A DNA stretch of 37,099 bases, taken from the NCBI GenBank assembly GCA_947572235.1, contig CANPBB010000015.1:1-37099 (forward strand). The letters are read 5' to 3'. Source of the DNA: an uncultured Clostridia bacterium. GTDB taxonomy: Bacteria; Bacillota; Clostridia; Oscillospirales; Oscillospiraceae. Positions 16,185 through 24,856 of the stretch are shown here, in pieces (position 1 is the first letter of the stretch; each line of letters opens with the position of its first letter). The position numbers and the translations under genes are program-made. Under the pieces are notes generated by a model. That model searched no databases. It saw nothing but the letters and a program-made list of their open reading frames with translations, and had not been told where the DNA came from.

Positions 16185-17522
16185 TCAGATCTCATTTTTC
16201 CGCAGCACCAGCTTAATCGCCCACGGCGGCACATCATAGTTATTCACCCCCTCGTCCACGAATACAAAGGCTGCGTCGTAGTCCGGTTTTCTCGCCGGGA
16301 AGGTGCCGTAGCCGTCTGTGAAGTAGATGAGGCCCTTCAGGTTCTGGAACTCCCCCTGATCCCGGAGGGCATCCACATGGGCGAACACCGGCCGGAAGTC
16401 CGTGCCGCCAAGGCCGCGGATGGTCATGCTCTCCAAGTAGGCATCAAACTCCTCTTGGGAGGTGATTTTCACGTCCTCCTGTACGACGGCGTCGCATTGG
16501 ATGATGTGCAGGTTTATTTTGCTGAAAAAGCTCTCGGTGGATTTCAGAACGTTGTAGGTTTTCTGCACAAAGGTCTGCACCAGCTCACCGGAGACGGAGC
16601 CGGAGGTGTCGATGGCCACCGCAAACTCCCGGATGCGCTTGACCTCCTTGTACTCTAAAGGCTCGATCAGAGGCATCTTTTGGTAGAGCTGGAGGCCGTA
16701 GGTGTAAAAGATGTAGTCGAACTCATCCAAGTTCAGCCTCATCACCTCGCCCCGGACAGCAAATTTTCGGAGGAAAGCGGTGTAGTCGTACCGTTCTCGG
16801 TTCACCTCCCGCAGGTTCTGTGCCAAGGCGCCGGGGACAATCCCCTGCCGCTGGACAAAGGTCTCCATGTCCACCTGCATCCGGCGGGCGATCTCCTTCC
16901 AGACCGCCTCCAAGGGGGCGCCCTCCGCCCCGTCCTTGCCGCCCTTGCTGTTGGCGGCGGTGTTTTTTCCGCTGTCCTTCCCCGGGCCCTCCCCCCGCTT
17001 CTCGTACCAGAGGGTGTGGTCGTCCCCCCAGAAAAGGCTTTGCAGCTCCGTCAGGTCCTCCGGGGGCTGGGTCTGGAAATAGCTGTAGAGCCCTTCCGCG
17101 GTCATGGGGCGGATCTCCTCCCGCATGGCCTCCAAGACGGCGGCCTGCCGGATCTGGCGGCGGGAGGCCGCGCAGGGGACGGCCAAGGAGGCAATCACCT
17201 CCTCCACAGCGATGTCACAGGCAAGGTCCCACAGGGGGCGATCCACCAAGGAGTGGATGTACATATGGCGGAATACGCAGTGGAACACCATGTGGAGGTA
17301 GTCCCTATTCACCGCCTCCCGCTCCTCCCGGTAGCGCAGGAGCACATGACGGGGAGAGAAGCAGAGGCGCTGGCCATCGGTGGAGAGGGGAAGATCTGAG
17401 GGGACAAGGGTGAACTGGCTCAGGGCGGCGTCCAAAAAGCGGAGGTTCACCAAAAGGGTGTTGCGGGCAAGCTGAAGTACGTCGCGGGCGAGGACCTCGG
17501 CGCGCTGTTGGGCTTCGGACAT
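16185..17522 (-). CDS. VWA-domain protein with DUF2201-type N-terminal metallopeptidase-like domain
   Basis: A 445-residue cytoplasmic protein. The N-terminal domain (about 1-170) resembles the putative metallopeptidase region of DUF2201 proteins, but where HExxH is expected it reads H77-MVF-H81 with H86 further on, so the catalytic Glu is replaced by Met. A linker rich in Gly and Lys (175-203) follows. The C-terminal VWA domain (about 300-440) keeps the metal-ion-dependent adhesion site: D305-T-S307-G-S309, T374 in GGTDF and D403 in FTDGYG. VWA proteins of this type are partners of MoxR ATPases. The start follows AAAGGAG. The gene lies between the two LRR genes, and the MoxR gene closes the operon. 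Confidence 0.9.
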   Translation of the reverse strand: MSEAQQRAEVLARDVLQLARNTLLVNLRFLDAALSQFTLVPSDLPLSTDGQRLCFSPRHVLLRYREEREAVNRDYLHMVFHCVFRHMYIHSLVDRPLWDLACDIAVEEVIASLAVPCAASRRQIRQAAVLEAMREEIRPMTAEGLYSYFQTQPPEDLTELQSLFWGDDHTLWYEKRGEGPGKDSGKNTAANSKGGKDGAEGAPLEAVWKEIARRMQVDMETFVQRQGIVPGALAQNLREVNRERYDYTAFLRKFAVRGEVMRLNLDEFDYIFYTYGLQLYQKMPLIEPLEYKEVKRIREFAVAIDTSGSVSGELVQTFVQKTYNVLKSTESFFSKINLHIIQCDAVVQEDVKITSQEEFDAYLESMTIRGLGGTDFRPVFAHVDALRDQGEFQNLKGLIYFTDGYGTFPARKPDYDAAFVFVDEGVNNYDVPPWAIKLVLRKNEI

Positions 17523-17620
17523 GGGGAGGCTCCTTTCGGATAGGAGATATTGTTTGAGAGTGGAGAGTCGAGGTAAATGCGGGAATAAGGAGTTGGGGAT
17601 TTGGGGGTGGCGGCAGGGAT

Positions 17621-20437
17621 TTATAGGAGTATTAGGGAGAGATTGTGCTCCTTGGCGTAGGCAGCGGCGCTGGAGCCGGCTTTGGCGTGGACGGTCAGAT
17701 CCTCACAGCCGCTGAAGACATCGGCGGTGTTGAGGATGAAGCGGTTTCTTAGGTCGGTCACGTCGCCAAATTTGGTGGCGTTGGCCCGGATGGTGACGGT
17801 TTTTAGGGCGGCGCAGCCCTCAAAGGCCCGGCCGCCGATCTGATTGATGATCTCCGGCAGGTCAATGGACACCAGCGCGGTGCAGCCCTGAAAGGCGCTG
17901 GTGCCGATGGAGGCGAGGGTGATGGGGATGTCGATGTGCCGCAGGGCGGCGCAGTTCTGGAAGGCGTAGTTCCCGATGCGCTGGACAAAGGGCGGGAGGA
18001 ACACCTCCTCCAAAGCTGTACAGTTTTTGAAAACGGTGCTGTCGATCTCCTTGATACTCTGGGGCAGGGTGATAGAGCGGAGGGCGGTGCAGTTTTCAAA
18101 GGCGCCGATGTGAAGGTCTTGGAGGGAGTTGGGCATCTCCACGCTGCTCAGGCTGACGCAGTTCTCAAAGGCGTTGGCGCCGATGCGCGTCATGGTTCGG
18201 GGGAGACGGATGCTTTCCAATTTTTTACAGTTTGAAAAGGTGAAGGGGCTGATGACCCCCAGATTTTCCGGCAGGGTGATGCGCTCTAAGCCGGTACAGT
18301 TTTTGAAGACGCCGTACTCCAGCTCCCGCACCCGCGGGGGGAGGTCGATCTCCGTCAGGGCCCAGCAGCCCTCGAAGGCAGAGGAGCGGATGATCCGCAC
18401 CTTTCGGGGGATAGTCACCTCACGAAGCCGCTCGCAGGCCTTGAATAGATCATCGGGTATCTCGGCAAGCTCCTCGGGCAGGACGGCCCGGAGGAGGGAC
18501 TGGCAGTCCTGGAACAGCCACTTGCCCAGCTTTTTGACCTCCGCAGGGAGCTCGATCTCCCGGAGGGCGTAGCAGTGTCCAAAGGCCCCGTCGTGGAGGT
18601 ACTGGAGGCTCTGTGGCAGCTCGATGCGCTCCAAACGGGCGCAGTACTCAAAGGCCCTCTCCTTGATTACCTTCAGCCCCTTGGGAAGCTCCACAGCGCG
18701 CAGAGCGGCACAGTTGCGGAAGGTCTCCTTCTCCAAGGCGGCGACGGGGGCATGGATGTGAACCTCCTCCAAACCGCGGCAGCCCGCAAAGAGCCTGCGG
18801 CCCAAAGAGGCGATGGTTTTCGGGATGGTGACGGAGGTGATGGCGGTTTCCCGTAGCTCCTTCTGCTCCGCTGTGAGACGGATGGCATAGGGGGAGAAGG
18901 CCTCCTCACTGACAGCTGTGACAGCGTCCTTGCCGATTTTCTCCGGCACCCACACCGCACCGCCGGGGCCCTTATAGCCGGTGAGAATAATGGTGCCGTC
19001 CTTCTGCTTCTTAAAGCGCCAGAACTTCTTCATCATGTACACCGAGTCCGGGGCGGCGGTGAGGTCCTTCAGATCTCTCGCCTCCTGCTGGGCGGCCTCT
19101 CTCTGGAGGTCCGCGGTGCGGTTCTTATAGGCCAGCAGTGCCGCGGTGTGCTCGGGGCGGTTCTCCGCGATGGACTGCTCGATGAGCTTGTCCCGGGTGG
19201 CGATGCTCCGGCAGAAGCCCCGGTTCAGGCAGAGGGTGAGGGTGCCGGCGTTGGCGGCGGCGAGGGAGCTTTTGAGGAGCTTGGTAGTATCCAATTTGTT
19301 GGGGAGCTTCCCCTCGTCCAAAAGGCGCTCCACCAAGGCGGCGTCGTCCTGAACGGACTGGAGGATACCCAAGGTCACAGGGACCTGACACCTCTGCTGG
19401 GCCTTGGCCACATTCAGCATGCGGGGAAGGACATCCATGCGCTGCTGGGACTCCAATCGGGAGACATCAAAATTGGTGAGGGGGATGTTCTGGTCCAAAA
19501 ATACCTGTATGAAGGGGTCACGGCCCTCTGTCACGGCGGTGTAGAACAGGCCCTCCAAATCCGTCTGAGCTTTTTTCGCCGCGGTGAGGCAGCGGAGGAT
19601 TTCAAGGCGCTCTGCCTCCGGGATGGGCGGGCGCTCCCCTTCCCCCTCAGGCAGGATGCCGGTGAGGCCCCGGAAGTCCCCGAAGCGCTCCTTGTCTGTC
19701 AGGGTGTCGGCCATCAGCATATACTCAAACCGGTGCCACACCAAACGGCTGTTGAAGTAGCCGGTGTAGTTGGTGTAGATGTCATACTTGGCGGTGAGCC
19801 CCGTGTCGCGGGTCAGGTGGAAATCACACCCGGCCTCCACCAGACGGCGCACCATGGACAGGGATCCGAAGCGGCAGGCAAGGCCTAAGGCCCGTGCGGT
19901 AAATTCAAAGGTTTTGCAGCCGGTCAAAACCGCTTCTACGCGGTCCATATCGCCGGAGAGTACCGCCTCCTCCAGAGCCAGTACCTTCTGCTTCTCGCTG
20001 AGCTTTTTGTAGTTGACGGGCTTCTCCGGCTCCTCCGGGAAGTATTGGAGGGCGGCGGTGAGGCCCATCCGCCGGGCGGCGCTCTCAAGGCGCTTGCGCT
20101 GGCCCTTAGCGTACCGGGCGTAGGCCGCGGCCACGTCCCCTTTGTACAGCTCCGGGGCAGTGCAGTAGCCCAAGGCCATGCGCAGGCGGCTCTCCGCGTC
20201 CCAAGCGTCTCCCGGCGGGTGCTGGGGGGCACAGACCGCCAAGTTTGGACAACGGGCAAAGGCGTCGGTGCCGATGAAGTCCATTTTCCCGTCAATACGC
20301 AGAGTACGCAGAGTCTCGCATCCGGCGAAGGCGTCCGCGCCGATACTGCGCACCTCCGGCGGCAGGACCACGTCCCCGCCAGGGCCGGTGTATCGCTGGA
20401 GCATACCGTTTCGGATATCAAAATCGCTGCTGGCCAT
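17621..20437 (-). CDS. Cytoplasmic LRR protein with ankyrin-like central region (LRR-A)
   Basis: A 938-residue protein. Residues 5-70 hold two BspA-type LRRs (VRSIGADAFAGCETL). Residues 150-440 look like degenerate ankyrin repeats (LEEAVLSGDMDRVEAVL, GLACRFGSLSMVRRLVEAGC, FYTAVTEGRDPFIQVFL). A short module at 472-510 (W473, DGTIILTGYKG, VWVPEKIGKDAVTAV) matches the one in LRR-B. Residues 510-915 hold about 17 further LRR_5 repeats, ending in the BspA cap (AAAYAKEHNLSL). There is no signal peptide or membrane segment. The start at 20437 is chosen because GGAGG sits eight bases upstream; longer in-frame starts lack a site. It is the first gene of the operon and probably a scaffold or client-recognition subunit (inference). 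Confidence 0.9.
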   Translation of the reverse strand: MASSDFDIRNGMLQRYTGPGGDVVLPPEVRSIGADAFAGCETLRTLRIDGKMDFIGTDAFARCPNLAVCAPQHPPGDAWDAESRLRMALGYCTAPELYKGDVAAAYARYAKGQRKRLESAARRMGLTAALQYFPEEPEKPVNYKKLSEKQKVLALEEAVLSGDMDRVEAVLTGCKTFEFTARALGLACRFGSLSMVRRLVEAGCDFHLTRDTGLTAKYDIYTNYTGYFNSRLVWHRFEYMLMADTLTDKERFGDFRGLTGILPEGEGERPPIPEAERLEILRCLTAAKKAQTDLEGLFYTAVTEGRDPFIQVFLDQNIPLTNFDVSRLESQQRMDVLPRMLNVAKAQQRCQVPVTLGILQSVQDDAALVERLLDEGKLPNKLDTTKLLKSSLAAANAGTLTLCLNRGFCRSIATRDKLIEQSIAENRPEHTAALLAYKNRTADLQREAAQQEARDLKDLTAAPDSVYMMKKFWRFKKQKDGTIILTGYKGPGGAVWVPEKIGKDAVTAVSEEAFSPYAIRLTAEQKELRETAITSVTIPKTIASLGRRLFAGCRGLEEVHIHAPVAALEKETFRNCAALRAVELPKGLKVIKERAFEYCARLERIELPQSLQYLHDGAFGHCYALREIELPAEVKKLGKWLFQDCQSLLRAVLPEELAEIPDDLFKACERLREVTIPRKVRIIRSSAFEGCWALTEIDLPPRVRELEYGVFKNCTGLERITLPENLGVISPFTFSNCKKLESIRLPRTMTRIGANAFENCVSLSSVEMPNSLQDLHIGAFENCTALRSITLPQSIKEIDSTVFKNCTALEEVFLPPFVQRIGNYAFQNCAALRHIDIPITLASIGTSAFQGCTALVSIDLPEIINQIGGRAFEGCAALKTVTIRANATKFGDVTDLRNRFILNTADVFSGCEDLTVHAKAGSSAAAYAKEHNLSLILL

Positions 20438-20492
20438 AGCTGTTTCCTCCATATTGATTTCTGTGTCCACGCGGCCATATTTTTCTGCTGAC

Positions 20493-20521
20493 ATTATACC
20501 GCCCGCTTGGCGCAAAAGCAA
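20493..20521 (-). promoter_or_regulatory. Promoter of the LRR-VWA-LRR-MoxR operon
   Basis: On the minus strand TTGCTT (20516-20521) and TATAAT (20493-20498) are 17 bp apart, about 55 bp upstream of the LRR-A start. The chemoreceptor promoter lies divergently about 160 bp away. Confidence 0.7.
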
Positions 20522-20675
20522 TAGCCCCCCGAAAGAGAGGGGTAAACTGCCTGTCTGCCTCCCTCCGTCTGATCTCCCACATGCCAGCGCTGCCAAGCCA
20601 ACCGCTCAGGGAAATTCACTTTGATTCGGGAGCGGCTATATTGCAAAAATGGGGCTTCCCTTTTCGATCTCAGTA

Positions 20676-20684
20676 TGGTATACT
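20676..20684 (+). promoter_or_regulatory. Extended -10 promoter of the second chemoreceptor
   Basis: TGGTATACT is an extended -10 element (TGnTATACT). No clear -35 is visible. The surrounding AGTATGGTATACTA also occurs at the right end of the window (37064-37077). Confidence 0.5.
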
Positions 20685-20815
20685 ATGACGCGAAGTCTCC
20701 CAACCGCTGTCATGGCTGGCCTTATGGCGCCGCGGCATGTTGGTGGGCTTTTCCTATGCCCCAAGACACCGCGGGCCGCAGGCTTGGGGACGACAAAGAA
20801 AAGGAGAATGTGGAC

Positions 20816-22843
20816 GTGTCCGGGAATAGAGCGGACTCCCCAAAACGGGAGATCAAAAGGAGCCTCAACGGCAAGATCTTGAAGAATACGATTCTTAACA
20901 TTCTGGTGCTGGTGATTGTGTGCTGTGTGATTATGGCGGTAGCGATGCAGTCTCTGGCCAACAGTATTCTGCTGGACAGCATGCAGCCTATGGCGCGGCA
21001 GTCGGCCAAAACCGTGGAGGCTAATATCCATATGCTGGCGGACCGTATGATGTCCATCGCCGCAGATTCCCGCATGGAGGAGGCCGCCGCCGCAGACCCG
21101 GAAACCGGGGCGGTCAGCGCCAGCCTGCTCCGGACGAACCGCAACTTGGTGCTCACCGAGGCCGCCGAGGTCTATGAGTTTCACACCATCGCGCTCTATG
21201 ATCTCAACGGACGTCTGCTCCAAGGGATCAGCGGCGCGCCGGAGAGTCTGAACAGCAGCTTCTTCGCCCTTCTGAAGGAGACGGACAACCTGACCACAGA
21301 CGCCTCCACTTGGTTTCAGAACCAGCTGGGCATCACCATGGGAATGCCTGTGAAGAGCGGCGGGGAGACCGCGCTGTATGTGGTCGGTGTCTACAAGTAC
21401 GACACGCTTAACGATGTGATCAGCAGCATCAACTTGGGCCGGCACGGCATGGCCTACATGGTCAGCCACACCGGTGCCGTCACCGGCCACCCGGATCAGT
21501 CCCTGATTCTCTCCGGGAGCACCATGGAACAGCTCTGCGGCGGAAACCAGGCGGTGGTTAACCGTGTCACCAGCGACGAGACAGGCGCCACGGAGTTTTC
21601 CGTGGGCGGAGAGACCATGCTGGCAGCCTTCGCCCCCATCCGGGGGACCCAGTGGTCTCTGGTGATCCAGGTTCCCAAGGCGGACTACGCCTCCTACATC
21701 AACGGCGCCATGCTGGTGGCGGTGCTGGCCACCCTGCTGGTGCTGGCCCTGTCCATTTTGGTGGTGCTGCGTCTGGCCCGGTCCATCTCCCGCCCGGTGA
21801 AGAGCGTGACAGAGCGCATGGTGGCCCTGTCCGGCGGCGATCTCCATACGGAGGTGGTCCAAGTCCGCTCCGGGGATGAGCTGGAGGTCCTGACCTGCAC
21901 GCTGAGCGCCACCGTGGAGAGCATCAACCGCTACATATCCGACATCCAGCAGGTGCTGACGCAGGTGGCCCAAGGAAATCTGACAGCGGAGCCTCAGGTA
22001 AACTATCAGGGGGACTTCGCCCTGATCCAAGCCAGCCTTGGCACCATCCTCCAGTCCATGAACGCCACCATCACCGGCTTCCGGGACGCCGCCAGCCGTC
22101 TGGCGGAGATGTCCGAGGAGCTCAACGGCCAGTCCGGCCAGCTCCAGCAGGCCTCGGCGGAGCAGACCCAGTCCACAGAGGAGCTGGTCAGCGAGGTGGC
22201 CCATGTAAAGGAGCGCCTGACCAGCGTCACAGAGAGCAGCGGTCAGACCCGCATCAAGACCGAGGAAATCGCCCAGTGCATCCAGGAGGCCAACACCCGC
22301 ATGGACGCCCTCTCCGCCGCCATGGGCGACATCAGCGCCAACGCCCAGAAGATCACACAGATTGCCAAGGACATTGAGGACATCGCCTTCCAAACAGGGA
22401 TTCTGGCCATCAACGCCTCGGTGGAGGCCGCCCGGGCCGGCGCGGCCGGAAAGGGCTTTGCCGTGGTGGCCGGTGAGGTCCGTCAGCTGGCCTCCCGAAG
22501 CAGCGAGGCTGCCCAAGGCGCCGCGGACATGGTCCGAAGCACCCGCTCCATCATCCAGACCGGCGTGGAACTCACCGCCGACGCCGCCAGTTCCCTGCAG
22601 GATATCTCCGCCGTCTCCGGCCAGATCAGCAGCATCACCGACCATCTGGTGGCCGCGGTGCAAAGTCAGGAGAGCGCCCTGTCCATCATGGAGGAGCGGA
22701 TCGAAACCATCGCCGCCATCGCCGAGCGGAACCTTGAAAACGCCACCGGCACAGAGCAGTCCAGCGGGCTGCTGGCCAAGGAGGCGGAGTCCCTGCGCTT
22801 CCAAGTGAAGAGATTTGTTGTGAAGGAGGAGAGAGACAGATGA
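20816..22843 (+). CDS. Methyl-accepting chemotaxis protein with dCache-like sensor and HAMP
   Basis: A 675-residue chemoreceptor. TM1 is near residues 28-48; an extracellular domain of about 245 residues with a Cache-like pattern follows ([49 protein letters not shown]); TM2 is near 296-320; a HAMP domain begins at [13 protein letters not shown]. The signalling coiled coil has its tip near 526-560 ([20 protein letters not shown]). The start is taken as GTG 20816, nine bases after AAGGAG; GTG 20810 and upstream ATGs have worse spacing. Its stop overlaps the ATG of an FMN-binding lipoprotein, so the two are translationally coupled. The pairing suggests a redox or electron-acceptor signal (inference). 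Confidence 0.93.
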   Translation: MSGNRADSPKREIKRSLNGKILKNTILNILVLVIVCCVIMAVAMQSLANSILLDSMQPMARQSAKTVEANIHMLADRMMSIAADSRMEEAAAADPETGAVSASLLRTNRNLVLTEAAEVYEFHTIALYDLNGRLLQGISGAPESLNSSFFALLKETDNLTTDASTWFQNQLGITMGMPVKSGGETALYVVGVYKYDTLNDVISSINLGRHGMAYMVSHTGAVTGHPDQSLILSGSTMEQLCGGNQAVVNRVTSDETGATEFSVGGETMLAAFAPIRGTQWSLVIQVPKADYASYINGAMLVAVLATLLVLALSILVVLRLARSISRPVKSVTERMVALSGGDLHTEVVQVRSGDELEVLTCTLSATVESINRYISDIQQVLTQVAQGNLTAEPQVNYQGDFALIQASLGTILQSMNATITGFRDAASRLAEMSEELNGQSGQLQQASAEQTQSTEELVSEVAHVKERLTSVTESSGQTRIKTEEIAQCIQEANTRMDALSAAMGDISANAQKITQIAKDIEDIAFQTGILAINASVEAARAGAAGKGFAVVAGEVRQLASRSSEAAQGAADMVRSTRSIIQTGVELTADAASSLQDISAVSGQISSITDHLVAAVQSQESALSIMEERIETIAAIAERNLENATGTEQSSGLLAKEAESLRFQVKRFVVKEERDR

Positions 22844-23280
22844 AACGGATGGTCACGATTATTTTAGCCCTGCTTTTGGTGGCAGTTCTGACATCCTGCG
22901 GCGGGGAGGACACGCTCCAAGACGGCTACTACACCGCCCAAGCCGCGGAGTACAGCCACGGCTGGAAGGAGTACATCACCATCATGGTAAAGGACGGCAG
23001 TATTGTCTCTGTGGAGTACAACGCTGAAAACCCCAGCGGCTTTATCAAGAGCTGGGACAACGCGTATATGCAGAATATGCTCCATGTCAACGGCACCTAT
23101 CCCAACGAGTATACCCGCTACTACGCCGGACAGCTTCTGGAGGGACAGGGGAAGGGCAGGATTGACGCTCTGACCGGAGCCACCTCCTCCCACAGCTCCT
23201 TCCAAAAGCTGGCGGAGGCGGTACTGGAGCAGGCCCGTAAGGGGGACTCCAGCATTATGTTGGTGGACACGGCACACTGA
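22840..23280 (+). CDS. FMN-binding domain lipoprotein
   Basis: A 146-residue lipoprotein. The signal peptide [20 protein letters not shown] places the lipidated Cys at residue 20. The mature part is an FMN_bind domain: [18 protein letters not shown] is the typical strand pair, and D109-ALTGA-T115 matches the site where ApbE attaches FMN covalently to Thr. Such domains carry electrons outside the membrane, as in NqrC, RnfG and extracellular electron transfer lipoproteins. It overlaps the chemoreceptor stop by four bases (ATGA). No ApbE or Rnf gene lies in the window. A direct role as redox sensor partner for the receptor is plausible but unproven. Confidence 0.9.
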   Translation: MKRMVTIILALLLVAVLTSCGGEDTLQDGYYTAQAAEYSHGWKEYITIMVKDGSIVSVEYNAENPSGFIKSWDNAYMQNMLHVNGTYPNEYTRYYAGQLLEGQGKGRIDALTGATSSHSSFQKLAEAVLEQARKGDSSIMLVDTAH

Positions 23281-23318
23281 CGAGGGCACGGCAAGCGTGC
23301 TTTATGGATAGGGTCAAG

Positions 23319-23361
23319 CAGCAGGAAACGAGAGGCGGCTGCCTCTCGTTTCCTGCTGTTT
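23319..23361 (+). terminator. Terminator after the chemoreceptor/FMN lipoprotein operon
   Basis: A perfect 18-bp stem (23319-23336 with 23341-23358) has a GGCT loop and is followed by TTT. Confidence 0.85.
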
Positions 23362-23405
23362 GCGGGGGCGGGCGCAGGAGGATTTGCGATTTGGATCCTC
23401 CATTT

Positions 23406-24674
23406 TTACCGTACCCGCTTTTTTCGGTAGGCCACTACAACAGCGGCGGTCTCGGCGCAGCAGAGGGCGGCGAAGAGGACATGGCGGCGGCGGGCCTTCT
23501 TCACCGCCCGGTCATAGTCGTCCTGCGTGTAGACGGTGATGGGCAGGAGGGTACCATCCTCATTCTCGCTGTACTGGATGGAGATGACGCTGTAATTTCG
23601 CTGGATGTAGGTGCACACCACGCGGCCCTCTGCGTCCTCCAAGGTCCGGCGGTTGGCCTCCTCTTGGCTGATCTCATGGCCGGACTCGTCGTAGTACATC
23701 ATTGCCTCCGGCGGCAGAGGACGGCTGCTGCTATATGGATCCGGACAGATGTCCTGCTCCATGTAGGCGGTGAAGCTCTCATAATCGTCAAATACCTGTC
23801 CCTCCATAATGGTCCAAGGGCCCCAGATGGTGGTAGACGCTTGGTGCGCTATGAAGGTGAGGGTCAGCAGGCCTGTCAGGACAGCGGCACAGCGGCGGAG
23901 CAGCGTACGGTTGTGCCGATAGGCCGCCTCCTGTCCGCCCAAGCTGTACACGCCCCGCCGCAGGAGGGCGGGGGTGAGAAAGTACCAGATTACGGCATAG
24001 AGCAGCAGAATGGCCACGGCGCACGGCAGGCCCAGAAGCAGCATGGCCTCGGTCCCCAGCCCCGTGTAGGCTTCCGCCAGCAGCAGCGGGGCCGTGAAGC
24101 CCAGCAGCACCGCGGTAAGGCCAAGGGAACGCCGGGCCAAGGTGATGACGCGGCATTTGAAGGCGGAGAGCTCCTCGGCACTCATCTCCGCGTCCTCCAC
24201 ACTGAAGAGGGCGCGGTTGACAAAGATGGACAGGCAGACAATACTGGCGATGTGAAAGACGGCCCCCAGCAGGAAGCCCAGCAGTCCCCGGAGGAAAGCC
24301 AGATTCCCGATCATCGCCACGATGAGACCCACAGCGGAGAGGCCCATGGCAATATAGACGCGGGACTGGTACTGGGAGAGGGCCGTCTTGACAAGCCGGC
24401 GGCGCTGCTTCTCCCCCCGGAGGGTGCCGCCCGCTTCGACAATCCCCGCCCGCTCCTCCGGAGGCCTGCGCTCCCCGCGGAGGAGCTCATCGCAGGTCAC
24501 GCCGAAGATCTCTGCCAGCACCGGAAGGATGGATAGATCCGGCGCCCCCTCGTCCCGCTCCCAGCGGCTGACGCTCTTATCCGACACCCCCAGCCGCTCC
24601 GCCAAGTCCCTCTGGGTCATGCCGCTGGCCTTCCGCAGGGCGGCGATGAATCTGCCGATGGTTCTCTGTTCCAT
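23406..24674 (-). CDS. Membrane-anchored XRE-family regulator
   Basis: A 422-residue fusion. Residues 8-62 form a Cro/CI HTH (LRKASGMTQRDLAERLGVSD, SVSRWERDEGAPDLSILPVL). Then come about 35 basic residues and a membrane region with six likely helices in 103-275 (for example VYIAMGLSAVGLIVAMIG and AMLLLGLPCAVAILLLYAV). A soluble, probably extracellular domain of about 110 residues follows (with YESFTAYMEQDI and RNYSVISIQYSENEDG), and a last membrane helix (HVLFAALCCAETAAVVVAY) sits just before the basic C-terminus. A DNA-binding head on a polytopic membrane protein suggests direct signal transduction from envelope to promoter. Paired inverted repeats at its own promoter hint at autoregulation. 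The ATG follows AAGGAGC. Confidence 0.88.
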   Translation of the reverse strand: MEQRTIGRFIAALRKASGMTQRDLAERLGVSDKSVSRWERDEGAPDLSILPVLAEIFGVTCDELLRGERRPPEERAGIVEAGGTLRGEKQRRRLVKTALSQYQSRVYIAMGLSAVGLIVAMIGNLAFLRGLLGFLLGAVFHIASIVCLSIFVNRALFSVEDAEMSAEELSAFKCRVITLARRSLGLTAVLLGFTAPLLLAEAYTGLGTEAMLLLGLPCAVAILLLYAVIWYFLTPALLRRGVYSLGGQEAAYRHNRTLLRRCAAVLTGLLTLTFIAHQASTTIWGPWTIMEGQVFDDYESFTAYMEQDICPDPYSSSRPLPPEAMMYYDESGHEISQEEANRRTLEDAEGRVVCTYIQRNYSVISIQYSENEDGTLLPITVYTQDDYDRAVKKARRRHVLFAALCCAETAAVVVAYRKKRVR

Positions 24675-24716
24675 GGTGATTTGCTCCTTTCTGGCTGCCT
24701 CTTGGTGATGGATTCT

Positions 24717-24775
24717 GAGAGAATTCTACCATCCCGACAGTGAAAATGCCACCCAAGAGGCTTAGAATCTCTCTC
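24717..24775. promoter_or_regulatory. Paired inverted operator-like repeats before the XRE gene
   Basis: GAGAGAATTCTA (24717-24728) is mirrored by TAGAATCTCTCTC (24763-24775) with one base different. The first copy overlaps the likely -10 (TAGAAT on the minus strand). It is a candidate autoregulatory site of the membrane XRE protein. Confidence 0.45.
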
Positions 24776-24792
24776 GGATGGCGAGAATTTTG

Positions 24793-24830
24793 AAAAAGCA
24801 GGCCCCCAGACAGGGTGTGTCCGGGGGCCT
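24793..24830 (-). terminator. Terminator after the PTS_EIIC_2 gene
   Basis: On the minus strand a 13-bp stem (24818-24830 with 24800-24812, one mismatch) precedes GCTTTTT. It ends the transcript of the gene that stops at 24857. Confidence 0.8.
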
Positions 24831-24856
24831 TGCTTGGGACTTGTGTTCCCTTCTGT

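Noticed and set aside
20636-22804. A 722-codon open frame on the minus strand across the second chemoreceptor
   Set aside because: It is the codon-complement of the MCP frame in GC-rich DNA. Its product is low-complexity (Gly/His/Leu-rich) with no domain, while the plus-strand frame has all MCP motifs.
23304-24536. A 410-codon plus-strand frame across the XRE membrane gene
   Set aside because: It starts inside a terminator hairpin, is low in complexity and opposes a gene with an HTH and membrane helices.
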